A DNA stretch of 64,000 bases from Buchnera aphidicola (Hyadaphis tataricae) (GCF_005081445.1 NZ_CP034873.1:248001-312000), one strand, 5' to 3'. Positions 18,802 through 29,258 are shown, counted from the stretch's first letter. The notes: generated by a model from the letters alone, not told the origin. Made by a program: numbers and translations.

Positions 18802-20889
18802 ATGATTAATTTTTCTTCTCTTTTTCACGTTATAAAAAAATTTAAAATATCTCAATGGCAAATACTTGCCGGACCTATATTAATTCTAATGATTTTAGCA
18901 ATGATGATTTTGCCGTTGGCGCCGTTTGTATTAGATATTTTGTTTACTTTTAATATTGCTTTATCAATAATTATTTTACTTGTTTCAATGTTTACTCGTC
19001 ACACTTTAGAGTTTACTGCTTTTCCAACTATTTTACTTTTTTCTACTTTATTACGTTTAGCTTTAAACGTAGCTTCTACTCGTATTGTTTTCTTAAATGG
19101 TCATATTGGAACGAGTGCAGCAGGACGAGTAATCGAATCTTTTGGTCATTTTTTAGTAGGCGGCAATTTTGCTATTGGCATAGTTGTATTTATAATTTTA
19201 GTTATTATTAACTTCATAGTTATCACCAAAGGCGCTAGTCGTATTGCAGAAGTAGGTGCGCGTTTTATATTAGACGCTATGCCTGGAAAGCAGATGGCTA
19301 TTGATGCCGATTTAAATGCTGGTTTAATTGGCGAAGAAAAAGCTAAAAAAAGACGTATAAAAATAACGCAAGAAGCTGATTTTTATGGTTCTATGGATGG
19401 CGCTAGTAAATTTGTTCGAGGTGATGCTATTGCTGGTATTTTAATAATGATTTTGAATATATTTGGAGGTTTAATCATTGGTTTATTTCAACATCATATG
19501 CCTTTAAAAACTGCAGCAGAAGTATACACGTTGTTAACTATTGGAGATGGTTTAGTTGCACAAATTCCTGCCTTAGTTATTTCTACGGCAGCAGGTGTTA
19601 TTGTGACACGTGTTAGTACAAATCAACATGTTGGAGAACAAATGATTAGTCAATTATTTTATAATCCTCAAGTGATTGTATTAAGCGCTATGGTTTTAGG
19701 TGTTTTAGGATTAGTGCCTGGAATGCCAAATGTTATATTTTTGGTGTTTACAACATTCTTGTTTGCTTTTTCTTGGTGGTTATATCAAAGAAAATATTCA
19801 TCAGAAAATAATTTATTTCAATCTAATCAAGAATATAAAACAATACAAGATTCTATTTCTGAAGCATCTTGGAATGATGTTGAATTAGAAGATCCAATAA
19901 GAATCGAGGTGGGATATAATCTCACATCAATGATTGATATGAATGATAAATCAGATCTTCTTGATAAAATTCGTATAGTTCGCAAAAAAATCGCTCAAGA
20001 ACTTGGATTTTTGCCTCCATTAATTCATGTTAAAAATAATATGAGTTTATCAGAAAATGATTATCGTGTTCTAATTAAAGGGGTAGAAGTAGGACAAGGA
20101 ACTTGTTTTTATGATCGTTTTATGGCAATTGATTCTGGAAGAAAAACAGAACCGTTGCCGTTTGAAAAAGTATATGAACCTACTTTTGGATTATCTGGAT
20201 ATTGGATCGATAAAGATTTTAAGCATGAAGCACAAAAAAGGGGTTATTCTGTAATAGAATCTAGTACTGTTATTTCTACACATATACATTTCTTAATTTC
20301 TAATCATGTTGAGGAATTATTTGGTCGTCAAGAAACTCAACAACTATTAGATCATGTCTCTATAGCAATGCCAAAATTAACAGAGGATTTAATTCCAAAT
20401 ATAATAAATTTAACAAATTTTCATAAAGTTTTAAAAAATTTATTATTAGAAAACGTTCCAATACGAGACATGAGAACTATTTTAGAAACGTTATCGGAAC
20501 ATGCAGATATTCAAAAAGATCCAAATGAACTTACTGCCATAGTACGAATTGCTTTAAGAAAAATTATTGTACAAAAATTGTTTCATAAAAGCCATGTTAT
20601 TGAAGTTATAGGGTTAGAATCGAATTTAGAGCAAATATTGTTAAATACTATAAAAAGCGGTACTAATACTATAGAACCTCAGTTATCTCAAAGTTTATTG
20701 CTAAAAACGAAAGAAGCAATGCAGAAACAGTCATCAATTGGTTCTCCTCTTGTTTTGTTAGTCAGTCATCCTCTTCGATATTTTTTATCTAGATTTTTAA
20801 GACACCATTTTCCAGAATTAACTGTTTTATCTCAGTTTGAATTAGTAGACATCACAACCATAAAAATGACCAATATTATTGGAAATTAA
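18802..20889 (+). CDS. flhA: flagellar export protein FlhA
   Basis: Large inner-membrane component of the flagellar type III export gate. With 695 residues it equals the E. coli protein: eight membrane spans in the first 330 residues, with the FHIPEP signature region (RLALNVASTR, GASRIAEVGARFILDAMPGKQMAIDADLNAG at about 147-177) nearly unchanged, then a cytoplasmic domain (about 360-695) that docks export substrates. The N-terminal half is far better conserved than the C-terminal half. Start ATG lies 4 bases after flhB, so the two form an operon; flhE is missing, and argS converges on the other strand as in E. coli. Confidence 0.97.
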   Translation: MINFSSLFHVIKKFKISQWQILAGPILILMILAMMILPLAPFVLDILFTFNIALSIIILLVSMFTRHTLEFTAFPTILLFSTLLRLALNVASTRIVFLNGHIGTSAAGRVIESFGHFLVGGNFAIGIVVFIILVIINFIVITKGASRIAEVGARFILDAMPGKQMAIDADLNAGLIGEEKAKKRRIKITQEADFYGSMDGASKFVRGDAIAGILIMILNIFGGLIIGLFQHHMPLKTAAEVYTLLTIGDGLVAQIPALVISTAAGVIVTRVSTNQHVGEQMISQLFYNPQVIVLSAMVLGVLGLVPGMPNVIFLVFTTFLFAFSWWLYQRKYSSENNLFQSNQEYKTIQDSISEASWNDVELEDPIRIEVGYNLTSMIDMNDKSDLLDKIRIVRKKIAQELGFLPPLIHVKNNMSLSENDYRVLIKGVEVGQGTCFYDRFMAIDSGRKTEPLPFEKVYEPTFGLSGYWIDKDFKHEAQKRGYSVIESSTVISTHIHFLISNHVEELFGRQETQQLLDHVSIAMPKLTEDLIPNIINLTNFHKVLKNLLLENVPIRDMRTILETLSEHADIQKDPNELTAIVRIALRKIIVQKLFHKSHVIEVIGLESNLEQILLNTIKSGTNTIEPQLSQSLLLKTKEAMQKQSSIGSPLVLLVSHPLRYFLSRFLRHHFPELTVLSQFELVDITTIKMTNIIGN

Positions 20890-20999
20890 AAAATTTTTTA
20901 TAATTTTATCAATGAGTTTTAATAGAATTTGGTGTGGTTGTAAGTAGTACACTGTTAGTATTATATTATATCCCACCTGTCTATTTTTTGAATGTGTAA

Positions 21000-22727
21000 T
21001 TACATTTTTTTTACCGTTTTAATGCCAAGCATATTAAGTCCTTTTTTTAATGTTTTTGCTGTTAAAATAGATATTTTTAATCTGCTTTTTTGAATCTTTA
21101 TTGTTTTTGCAAACAGTATTGAACAATTTTCATAAAAATGAGAAAAACATGTGGCAAGTTCATAAAGATATTGACACATTATATGAGGAGTTCCTTTTTG
21201 AGCTATAGATGTAATAATTTCTTCAAACTCTAATATTTTAATGGTTAAATTGATTTCATTTTCTGTTTTTAAAATAATTTTTTCCTTAATATTTTTTGTA
21301 GGAATCGAAGATTTTTTTATTACAGAAGTAATTCGTGTATAAGCATATTGTATATAAGGAGCTGTATTGCCTTCAAAACTTAACATTTTGTTCCAATCAA
21401 ATATATAATCAGTGTTACGATTTTTGGATAAATCGGCATATTTTATTGAGCTAATACCGATAATATTAGATAAATTAATTAATTGTTTTTTAGAAAAAGT
21501 TGTTTTTTTGCTTTTAATTAATTGTCTGGCTTTTTCAACAGCTTCATTAATCAGTGTGCTTAGTTTAATAGTGTTGCCATCACGTGTTTTAAAAGGACGT
21601 TTATTTTTTAAAAGCATCATACCAAACGTATGATGTTCAAACAATAGGTTTTCGGGTATGTAATGTGCTTTTTTAGCGATTATCCAAGCTTGCATTAAAT
21701 GTTGATATTGACGAAAATCAGTGTAATATATAATGCGATCAGCATGTAGTTTTTCATATCTATATTTTAAACAAGCAATATCTGTAGTAGAATATAAAAA
21801 CCCTTGATCTTTTTTTTGAATTACAACTCCCATAGATTCGCCTAATCTATTTTTAAACTCTTTTAAAAAAACAATTGTACTCCCGTTTTTTTCTATAGCT
21901 ATTTTTTTATTTTTTAAGTCTTGTACAATATTAGGGAGCATATTACTATATAAACTTTCTCCCATAGTGTCATGATTGTTTAGCGTTACATTGAGTTTTT
22001 TGTATATTTTATAATTTTCAGACATGGTAATAGATACTATTTTTCTCCAGATTCTATAACAATGTTGATCTCCTTTTTGTAATTTTGACACATATTTTCT
22101 AGATTTTTCTGCAAAAGATTGATCTATATCGTATTTTTTTTTTGCCTTGCAGTAAAAATGTTCGAGTTTAGATAAAGAAACATCAATATTTTTGATATTT
22201 TTTTCTTTTAGATATGCTATCAACATACCAAATTGTGTCCCCCAATCTCCAATATGATTGGCTTTGATAACGTTGTGTCCTAAAAAATTTAACACACGAA
22301 CTGTGACATCACCAATGATTGTTGAACGTAAATGACCAACGTGCATTTCTTTTGCAACGTTCGGAGATGAATAATCTACAACTATATTTTTTGGTTTAAC
22401 ACGTTGTATTCCAAGTCGAGATGAAAAGAAAATTTTTTCTAATTCTTGAGATAAAAATTTTTTGCAAATAAAAAAATTAATGAATCCTGGTTTAGAAAAA
22501 GTGATTTTTTTATAAATATTATTATTTTTTATATTAGATATAATTTTATTCGCTAAGTCTGAAGTGGTTAAATTTAATTCATTGGATATTTTAATTAAAT
22601 TATTAATTTGGTAATGACCTAAATTTATTTTTTTATTTAATTTAATAATTGGATCGCATGTGCTTTTTAAATTGATATTTACTAGAATTTTTTGTATATC
22701 TTTTTTAATGATCTCTTTTAAATTCAT
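21000..22727 (-). CDS. argS: arginyl-tRNA synthetase
   Basis: Class I synthetase for tRNA-Arg. The 575-residue product (E. coli 577) has the N-terminal Add-1 domain that recognises the tRNA D-loop (about 1-110), the HIGH-like motif present as HVGH (in EMHVGHLRSTI, about 125-135), a nucleotide fold, and the DALR-type anticodon-binding helices at the C-terminus (TAKTLKKGLNMLGI). The frame opens at a TTG at 22739 only 2 bases from an AAGG box; the ATG at 22727 has better spacing and fits the family start, so I use it. It is divergent from the rRNA operon. Confidence 0.96.
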   Translation of the reverse strand: MNLKEIIKKDIQKILVNINLKSTCDPIIKLNKKINLGHYQINNLIKISNELNLTTSDLANKIISNIKNNNIYKKITFSKPGFINFFICKKFLSQELEKIFFSSRLGIQRVKPKNIVVDYSSPNVAKEMHVGHLRSTIIGDVTVRVLNFLGHNVIKANHIGDWGTQFGMLIAYLKEKNIKNIDVSLSKLEHFYCKAKKKYDIDQSFAEKSRKYVSKLQKGDQHCYRIWRKIVSITMSENYKIYKKLNVTLNNHDTMGESLYSNMLPNIVQDLKNKKIAIEKNGSTIVFLKEFKNRLGESMGVVIQKKDQGFLYSTTDIACLKYRYEKLHADRIIYYTDFRQYQHLMQAWIIAKKAHYIPENLLFEHHTFGMMLLKNKRPFKTRDGNTIKLSTLINEAVEKARQLIKSKKTTFSKKQLINLSNIIGISSIKYADLSKNRNTDYIFDWNKMLSFEGNTAPYIQYAYTRITSVIKKSSIPTKNIKEKIILKTENEINLTIKILEFEEIITSIAQKGTPHIMCQYLYELATCFSHFYENCSILFAKTIKIQKSRLKISILTAKTLKKGLNMLGIKTVKKM

Positions 22728-22887
22728 TTTTTTTATCAACCTTTCTTTGTGAAAATGTGTTATATGAAATTATTGAATATTGATTAAAATTATTTTATAT
22801 TGTTCATAAGAACATATTATATATTTTATATATATATACTCAATCTTATGGTGAAATATATTATATAAAATATTTTATATAAAAATG

Positions 22888-22916
22888 TTGACAAAAATAT
22901 AAAAAAAATGTAACCT
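22888..22916 (+). promoter_or_regulatory. promoter of the 16S rRNA operon
   Basis: TTGACA at 22888-22893, a 17-base spacer, then TAACCT at 22911-22916. The -35 box is a perfect sigma-70 consensus, rare in this AT-rich background, and it lies 28 bases upstream of the boxA element. Transcription should start near 22923. No second promoter or Fis sites were identified in the region back to argS. Confidence 0.7.
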
Positions 22917-22943
22917 TTTATTAAAGTTTAAAAAAATTAACAT

Positions 22944-22955
22944 CGCTCTTTAAAA
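22944..22955 (+). promoter_or_regulatory. boxA antitermination site in the rRNA leader
   Basis: CGCTCTTTAAAA matches the E. coli rRNA leader boxA core GCTCTTTAA, which binds NusB/S10 so that polymerase reads through the structured rRNA. Its order (promoter, boxA, RNase III arm, 16S) is the E. coli order. SuhB, an E. coli member of this antitermination complex, is encoded at 59719-60513. Confidence 0.75.
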
Positions 22956-22958
22956 ATA

Positions 22959-22981
22959 TATTAAATAATTTGTGTGGGCAC
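22959..22981 (+). other. left arm of the 16S precursor processing stem
   Basis: This 23-base segment is perfectly complementary to 24620-24642, downstream of the 16S gene. The right end, TGTGTGGGCAC, is identical to the E. coli pre-16S leader. The helix brings the two ends of the 16S precursor together for RNase III, whose gene rnc is at 31692-32372. Confidence 0.85.
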
Positions 22982-23052
22982 CGAAAATTAAGTACAAAAT
23001 TGTTTTTTTTGTTTTAAAATCTTAAAGATTCTTTCTTTAAGAAAATGATTTT

Positions 23053-24597
<1,545 letters not shown>

Positions 24598-24619
24598 AAA
24601 ATTTATACTTTTTTAGAAA

Positions 24620-24642
24620 GTGCCCACACAAATTATTTAATA
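24620..24642 (+). other. right arm of the 16S precursor processing stem
   Basis: Perfect 23-base complement of 22959-22981, beginning 23 bases after the mature 16S 3' end and 10 bases ahead of tRNA-Ile. It has been kept although the downstream 23S gene was lost from the operon. Confidence 0.85.
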
Positions 24643-24652
24643 AAAAATTAGA

Positions 24653-24729
<77 letters not shown>

Positions 24730-24742
24730 TGAAAAATCATCT

Positions 24743-24815
24743 GGGGCTATAGCTCAGCTGGGAGAGCGCCTGCCTTGCACGCAGGAGGTCAGCGGTTCAA
24801 TCCCGCTTAGCTCCA
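24743..24815 (+). tRNA. alaV: tRNA-Ala (TGC anticodon)
   Basis: A 73-base cloverleaf, anticodon TGC at 24776-24778, acceptor stem GGGGCTA pairing with TAGCTCC and discriminator A at 24815. CCA is not encoded, unlike the neighbouring tRNA-Ile, so it must be added after transcription. Its last 19 bases lie antisense to the 3' end of gloB. No terminator follows before gloB coding sequence. Confidence 0.98.
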
Positions 24816-25561
24816 AATAAATCTTTTTTTAATCTTAGCTTAATAAAAGCGTCTAAATCTGAACTATATTGATCCAATCCTATTAATTCTTTTAAAAAAT
24901 TTTCATTCAATCTAAAAAATAAATTAAAACTTTTTTCAAATAATATGGAAGATGGAAGAGGTAAAGAGCCATGCATTAATAGTGCTTTTATCTTTTTATA
25001 ATCATCCTTAATACATCCTTCTTGTAATATAGACAGAGAAAATTCTAAATTAGACAAAGTATATTCATGAGCACAACAGATCATACTTTCGTTTGGAAAA
25101 GATGAAATCAATTTTATAGAATTATACATTTGTACATATTGCATTTTGTAAACACGACCGCATCCTCCTGAAAACACGGTATCCCCACAAAAAATATAAG
25201 GACGATGATAGTATGTAACATCATATTTTGTATGTCCAGGAGTGTAAAAAACATAAAATTTTTTATCTAAAATATTTAATATTTCGCAATGTTTTACAAT
25301 TTTATTGACACAATTTTGTTTTGTTTTATTAGATCCAAAAATCATTATTTTAGGGAATTTTTTTTTAATATCTTTCACACCTCCAATATGATCTATATGA
25401 TTATGAGTTAACAAAATGGCAACTGGAAACAATTGTTTTTTTTCTAATTGTTTAAATACAGGATAAGATAAACCAGGATCAATAATTATACAGTTATTAT
25501 TGCTGTCATTTAGAATCCAAACATAATTATCTTTTAATATAGTTATTTTATTTAATATCAT
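24797..25561 (-). CDS. gloB: hydroxyacylglutathione hydrolase (glyoxalase II)
   Basis: Hydrolyses S-lactoylglutathione to lactate and glutathione in methylglyoxal detoxification. The 254-residue product has the metallo-beta-lactamase metal motif THNHIDH (about residues 51-57), further ligands in TPGHT, FCGDTVFSGGCGR and CAHEYT, and the C-terminal HAGH-type domain. Family members end in KD-x-F; here that point (KDLF) coincides with the end of tRNA-Ala, and five more codons, GAKRD, are read from the antisense strand of the tRNA before TGA at 24797. This suggests the original stop was deleted along with the 23S/5S region. rnhA lies 17 bases upstream. Confidence 0.95.
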   Translation of the reverse strand: MILNKITILKDNYVWILNDSNNNCIIIDPGLSYPVFKQLEKKQLFPVAILLTHNHIDHIGGVKDIKKKFPKIMIFGSNKTKQNCVNKIVKHCEILNILDKKFYVFYTPGHTKYDVTYYHRPYIFCGDTVFSGGCGRVYKMQYVQMYNSIKLISSFPNESMICCAHEYTLSNLEFSLSILQEGCIKDDYKKIKALLMHGSLPLPSSILFEKSFNLFFRLNENFLKELIGLDQYSSDLDAFIKLRLKKDLFGAKRD

Positions 25562-25578
25562 ATTATGTATTTTACTTT

Positions 25579-26073
25579 TTAAAAATGATTTTTCAGTGAT
25601 TTTAAAAATTGGTTTTTTTCATAATAAAAATCTTGATAAGAAGGATTTTGAGCAGATTTACGTGCAATCTGATCACATCTTGTATTCTCTATATGACCGA
25701 TATGAGCTTTAATCCAAAGCCAATTTACGGAATGTTTTTTTAAAACTGCATTAATCCGTAACCACAAATCTATATTTTTTACTGGCTGATTTTTAGTGGT
25801 TTTCCATTCTTTTTTTTTCCATATTGGCATCCAATCTAAAATTCCCTTTTTAACGTATAAACTATCCGTTGTAATTTCAACGAAACATGACTGATTAAGC
25901 GACTCTAATCCTGATATTACAGCCATTAGTTCCATTCTATTATTAGTTGTTAAATAAAAACCAGATGTCAACGTTATTTCATGTAACTTATAACGCAAGA
26001 TAGTTCCATATCCTCCAGAACCAGGATTTCCTAAACAAGATCCATCTGTAAACATTTGAATTTTTTTAAACAT
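25579..26073 (-). CDS. rnhA: ribonuclease HI
   Basis: Cleaves RNA in RNA-DNA hybrids. The 164-residue protein has all four acidic catalytic residues at E. coli positions, Asp10 (MFTDGSCLGNPG), Glu48 (NNRMELMA), Asp70 (TTDS) and Asp134, plus His124. The RNase HII gene rnhB, which sits upstream of dnaE in E. coli, is missing from its place here, so this may be the only RNase H. Divergent from dnaQ with 47 bases between the starts, as in E. coli. Confidence 0.97.
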   Translation of the reverse strand: MFKKIQMFTDGSCLGNPGSGGYGTILRYKLHEITLTSGFYLTTNNRMELMAVISGLESLNQSCFVEITTDSLYVKKGILDWMPIWKKKEWKTTKNQPVKNIDLWLRINAVLKKHSVNWLWIKAHIGHIENTRCDQIARKSAQNPSYQDFYYEKNQFLKSLKNHF

Positions 26074-26120
26074 AATTAATCCATTCTAAAACTAAGATCC
26101 TATTTTTAAATGATAACATT

Positions 26121-26840
26121 ATGAATACAAAAAAAAGAATTGTAGCATTAGATACTGAGACAACCGGTATGAATTTTTATAAAGAACCTTATGTTAATCA
26201 CAGATTAATAGAAATTGGAGCTGTTGAAATTATTCAACGTCGTTTCACAGGAAATAATTTTCATGTATATATTAAACCTGATAGAAAAATAGATTCTGAA
26301 GCATTGAAAGTACACGGCATTACTGATAATTTTTTATCTGATAAACCATGTTTTAAAGATATTGCAGACCAGTTTTTAAAATATATTCAAGATTCTGAAT
26401 TAATTATCCACAATGCTATGTTTGATGTAGGCTTCATAAATCAAGAGCTACATTTTTTAAATAAAAAATTAGGTTCACTTGATACCATGTGTTCAATTAT
26501 TGATACACTAAAAGTCGCTAGGAAATTATTTCCTGGCAAAAAAAACACTTTAGATGCTCTATGTATCCGTTATAAAATTAAAAAATCTCCAAGAGATTTG
26601 CATAGTGCTATTTTAGATGCTCATCTTTTAGGTAGATTATATCTTTTAATGACTGGTGGTCAAGAGTCAATGTTTGTAAACACAGAAACTAACAAAAAAA
26701 AAATCTCAACAAAAAACAAGAAAAAGAAAATTTTTAAAAAATCTTCTTTGAAAATATTGAAAACTACAGAAGTAGAAATGACGGCACATAAACAATATTT
26801 AGCATTTTTGAAAAAGAACCATATATGTTTATGGAATTAA
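26121..26840 (+). CDS. dnaQ: DNA polymerase III epsilon subunit (proofreading exonuclease)
   Basis: The 3'-5' exonuclease that proofreads for DnaE. At 239 residues (E. coli 243) it keeps the DEDDh motifs: Asp11 and Glu13 in ALDTETTGM, the HNAMFDVGF motif (about 97-105), and the HSAILDAHLLG motif (about 161-171). After a Lys-rich linker (about 190-210) a short C-terminal segment that binds the alpha PHP domain is kept, ending in LW-like residues. Proofreading therefore looks intact. Confidence 0.96.
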   Translation: MNTKKRIVALDTETTGMNFYKEPYVNHRLIEIGAVEIIQRRFTGNNFHVYIKPDRKIDSEALKVHGITDNFLSDKPCFKDIADQFLKYIQDSELIIHNAMFDVGFINQELHFLNKKLGSLDTMCSIIDTLKVARKLFPGKKNTLDALCIRYKIKKSPRDLHSAILDAHLLGRLYLLMTGGQESMFVNTETNKKKISTKNKKKKIFKKSSLKILKTTEVEMTAHKQYLAFLKKNHICLWN

Positions 26841-26868
26841 TTTTTTAACAAATTTTTAAAAAAGAATA

Positions 26869-26896
26869 TTGACTCATTTTTTAAAGCATGTAGAAT
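26869..26896 (+). promoter_or_regulatory. promoter of the tRNA-Asp gene
   Basis: TTGACT at 26869-26874 and TAGAAT at 26891-26896 with a 16-base spacer, 17 bases before the tRNA. Both hexamers differ from consensus by one base. The position suggests tRNA-Asp has its own transcript and does not depend on dnaQ read-through. Confidence 0.6.
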
Positions 26897-26913
26897 AGTA
26901 CTATATTTTTTAA

Positions 26914-26987
26914 GGTGCGGTAGTTCAGTTGGTTAGAATATCGGCCTGTCACGCCGGAGGTCACGGGTTCGAATCCCGTCCGCACCG
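26914..26987 (+). tRNA. aspV: tRNA-Asp (GTC anticodon)
   Basis: A 74-base cloverleaf with anticodon GTC at 26948-26950, acceptor GGTGCGG pairing with CCGCACC, T-arm GGGTTCGAATCCC and discriminator G at 26987. CCA is not encoded. It follows dnaQ as aspV does in E. coli. Confidence 0.98.
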
Positions 26988-27103
26988 AAAAAAATATTTA
27001 TCATAACTTATACAGTTTATTTCAATATAAAATTTTACTCAAATAACAATAAAAATTTAAAAAGTTAAATATTAATTTTTTAACTATCAAAGATTTTCAC
27101 TTT

Positions 27104-27694
27104 ATGTATACAAAAATTATTGTATCTGAACTAAATCAAGCATCGGAATTATTAAAAAAATTTTTAAAAAACAAACAACAAATCAATAAAATTGAAGATG
27201 CCGCCATGCTGATTACAGAATCTTTTAAACAAGGAAAAAAAGTAATATCTTGTGGAAATGGAGGTTCAAATTGTGATGCAGCACATTTTTCAGAAGAATT
27301 AACTGGTTTATATAGAGAAAAAAGAACTGGTTATCCAGCATTATCTATATCTGATATCAGCTATATGTCTTCTATAGGAAATGATTTTGGATATGAACAA
27401 GTATTTTCAAGATTTATACAAAGCGTAGGATCTTCAGGAGATGTTCTCTTAGCAATTTCAACTTCTGGAAATTCTTTAAACATTATTGAAGCAATAAAAG
27501 AAGCCAAGAAAAAAAATATAAAAACTATTTTGCTAACAGGAAATAATGGTGGGCAAGCTAAAAAATTAAAATTATCTGATATAGAAATTTGCGTTCCTTA
27601 CAATGGATATTCAGATCGCATACAAGAAATACATATAAAAATTATTCATATCATAATATTAATTATTGAAAATGAAATGAAAAAAAGAATTTAA
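27104..27694 (+). CDS. gmhA: sedoheptulose 7-phosphate isomerase GmhA
   Basis: Converts sedoheptulose 7-phosphate to D-glycero-D-manno-heptose 7-phosphate, first step toward LPS core heptose. A 196-residue SIS-domain protein with the [19 protein letters not shown] active-site segment (about 50-68), STSGNS phosphate loop (about 120-125) and C-terminal [11 protein letters not shown] with the metal/catalytic His. All active-site residues seem intact. It is odd in a genome that has lost lpxD, lpxA and lpxB next to fabZ; no other heptose gene is in the window. Confidence 0.95.
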   Translation: MYTKIIVSELNQASELLKKFLKNKQQINKIEDAAMLITESFKQGKKVISCGNGGSNCDAAHFSEELTGLYREKRTGYPALSISDISYMSSIGNDFGYEQVFSRFIQSVGSSGDVLLAISTSGNSLNIIEAIKEAKKKNIKTILLTGNNGGQAKKLKLSDIEICVPYNGYSDRIQEIHIKIIHIIILIIENEMKKRI

Positions 27695-27798
27695 TTAAAA
27701 TATTTAAATAATTTGTACTTAAAAATATCACAATCCTATAATTACAACTTATTTCCACTTTTTAATAAATACTATTGATAGTTTCGGAATTTCTTTTT

Positions 27799-28269
27799 AT
27801 GAGTGAGAAATACATTGTTACCTGGGATATGCTTCAAATTCATACTAGAAAATTAGCCACTCGATTACTAAAAATGCATTCTTATAACAAAATTATCGCT
27901 GTGAGCAGAGGAGGGTTAGTTCCATCTGCTTTATTAGCACGAGAATTAGGAATTAGATATGTAGATACAATATGTATTGCAAGTTATAACAATGAATTTT
28001 TAAAAAAAAATAGAAAAATTATAAAAAAACCAAAAGAAGATGGATATACTACTGTTGTAGTAGATGATTTAGTAGATACTGGCGGTACTGCAAAGATCAT
28101 AAGAAATTTATATCCTAAAGCTTATTTTGTAACTATTTTTGCAAAACCTATGGGTCGTTCATTAGTTGATGATTATGTTATAGATATTCCTCAAAATGTG
28201 TGGATTGAACAACCTTGGGACATGGCAATATCTTACATCGCTCCTCTATCTCAAGATTATAAAATTTAA
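27799..28269 (+). CDS. gpt: xanthine-guanine phosphoribosyltransferase
   Basis: Salvages guanine and xanthine to nucleotides with PRPP. The ATG at 27799 begins [13 protein letters not shown] exactly as E. coli Gpt, giving 156 residues against 152; the open frame upstream to a TTG at 27775 is not used. The PRPP-binding motif [12 protein letters not shown] (about 90-101) and the [10 protein letters not shown] loop (about 33-42) are present, as is the C-terminal WIEQPWDM base-binding segment. It may exploit host or recycled purines, next to purB elsewhere in the window. Confidence 0.96.
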   Translation: MSEKYIVTWDMLQIHTRKLATRLLKMHSYNKIIAVSRGGLVPSALLARELGIRYVDTICIASYNNEFLKKNRKIIKKPKEDGYTTVVVDDLVDTGGTAKIIRNLYPKAYFVTIFAKPMGRSLVDDYVIDIPQNVWIEQPWDMAISYIAPLSQDYKI

Positions 28270-28360
28270 AAAAATATTTTTTAAAGACATTTTTTCGTAA
28301 ATATGTTCAAAATTTTTTATAAAAAATAAGCACATACCTAAAAAGTCAAGAGATATATTT

Positions 28361-28903
28361 ATGATAAAAGAAGATAAAAAAGTAGACAATACTACAACAG
28401 AATTAAAAAATAAAGAAATTGATCATATAATAAAGAAATTAGAAGAAGAATTAAAAATATCTGAAGAAAAAATTATACAAGAAAAAAATATATTGAAAAA
28501 AGAAACCACAGCTATTTTTAATCGTCTTAATAAAGAAATGTATAAATCTAAAAAATTTTCACTAGAAAAAATAATGATTAATTTTCTTCCAATTTTTGAT
28601 AATATAGAACGTTCATTAAATTCAGTGCGTAATAATATTTCTAATGATATTACTGATAAATTAAAAGAAAAATTAGATTTTATATTACATTTATTGAATA
28701 ATTTTTTGAATGATTTTTGTATAAAAAAAATTAATGAAACAAACGTTCCTTTTAGTCCATCTATACATGAAGCTATGTCTATCCATTATACTAATAAAAT
28801 GGAATCTAATCAAATAGTAAGTATTATGCAACCTGGTTATATTTTACATGATACTCGTTTACTAAGGCCAGCTATGGTAGTTGTGTCTCAGAAAAAAAAT
28901 TAA
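28361..28903 (+). CDS. grpE: nucleotide exchange factor GrpE
   Basis: Co-chaperone that releases ADP from DnaK. The 180-residue product (E. coli 197) has a long charged coiled coil (about 10-75), then a four-helix part and the beta-wing containing INETNVPFSPSIHEAMSIHY and QPGYILHDTRLLRPAMVVVS. It is short and divergent at the N-terminus. From memory Buchnera genomes can carry two grpE genes, so this may be one of a pair. I saw no sigma-32 style promoter in the 91 bases upstream. A long hairpin follows its stop. Confidence 0.94.
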   Translation: MIKEDKKVDNTTTELKNKEIDHIIKKLEEELKISEEKIIQEKNILKKETTAIFNRLNKEMYKSKKFSLEKIMINFLPIFDNIERSLNSVRNNISNDITDKLKEKLDFILHLLNNFLNDFCIKKINETNVPFSPSIHEAMSIHYTNKMESNQIVSIMQPGYILHDTRLLRPAMVVVSQKKN

Positions 28904-28910
28904 GAACCAC

Positions 28911-28956
28911 ATTTTAGATTTAATAATTATTTTTTAATTTTTATTAAATCTAAAAT
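28911..28956. terminator. bidirectional hairpin between grpE and rnfH
   Basis: Arms 28911-28926 and 28941-28956 are perfectly complementary over 16 bp around a 14-base T-rich loop. The stem is almost all A-T, with one G-C pair. It fills nearly all of the 58 bases between the convergent grpE and rnfH stops, so it probably ends or protects both transcripts. Confidence 0.6.
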
Positions 28957-28961
28957 TAGTC

Positions 28962-29258
28962 TTATTTCAAAATAGATTTTTTTGATTGTGTGACTTTTTT
29001 TCTTCTTCTTTCTTTCGGATCAACAATTAAATTGCGATAAATTTCAATACGATCTCCATCTTTTATTTTTGAATTTAAAGATACCTTTTTATTATAAATT
29101 CCAACTTGCAAATGATATAATGAATTGTTTTCCATGAATTTTGTTATATTTGATTTAATTATACTGTCTTTTACAGTATCACCAATGTTCATGCAAACAA
29201 CAATAAAATGTTGAATATTTGGTAAAGCATACACCACTGTTACTTTAATTGTCTTCAT
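28962..29258 (-). CDS. rnfH: RnfH family ubiquitin-like protein (RatB)
   Basis: A 98-residue beta-grasp protein of the UPF0125/RnfH family (E. coli YfjF or RatB). The opening IKVTVVYALP and the C-terminal DGDRIEIYRNLIVDPKERRRKK are family hallmarks. The molecular role is not settled: it is named for association with rnf genes in some bacteria, and in E. coli sits beside ratA and smpB. Here it is divergent from smpB, with 111 bases between the starts; ratA is absent. Confidence 0.93.
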   Translation of the reverse strand: MKTIKVTVVYALPNIQHFIVVCMNIGDTVKDSIIKSNITKFMENNSLYHLQVGIYNKKVSLNSKIKDGDRIEIYRNLIVDPKERRRKKVTQSKKSILK

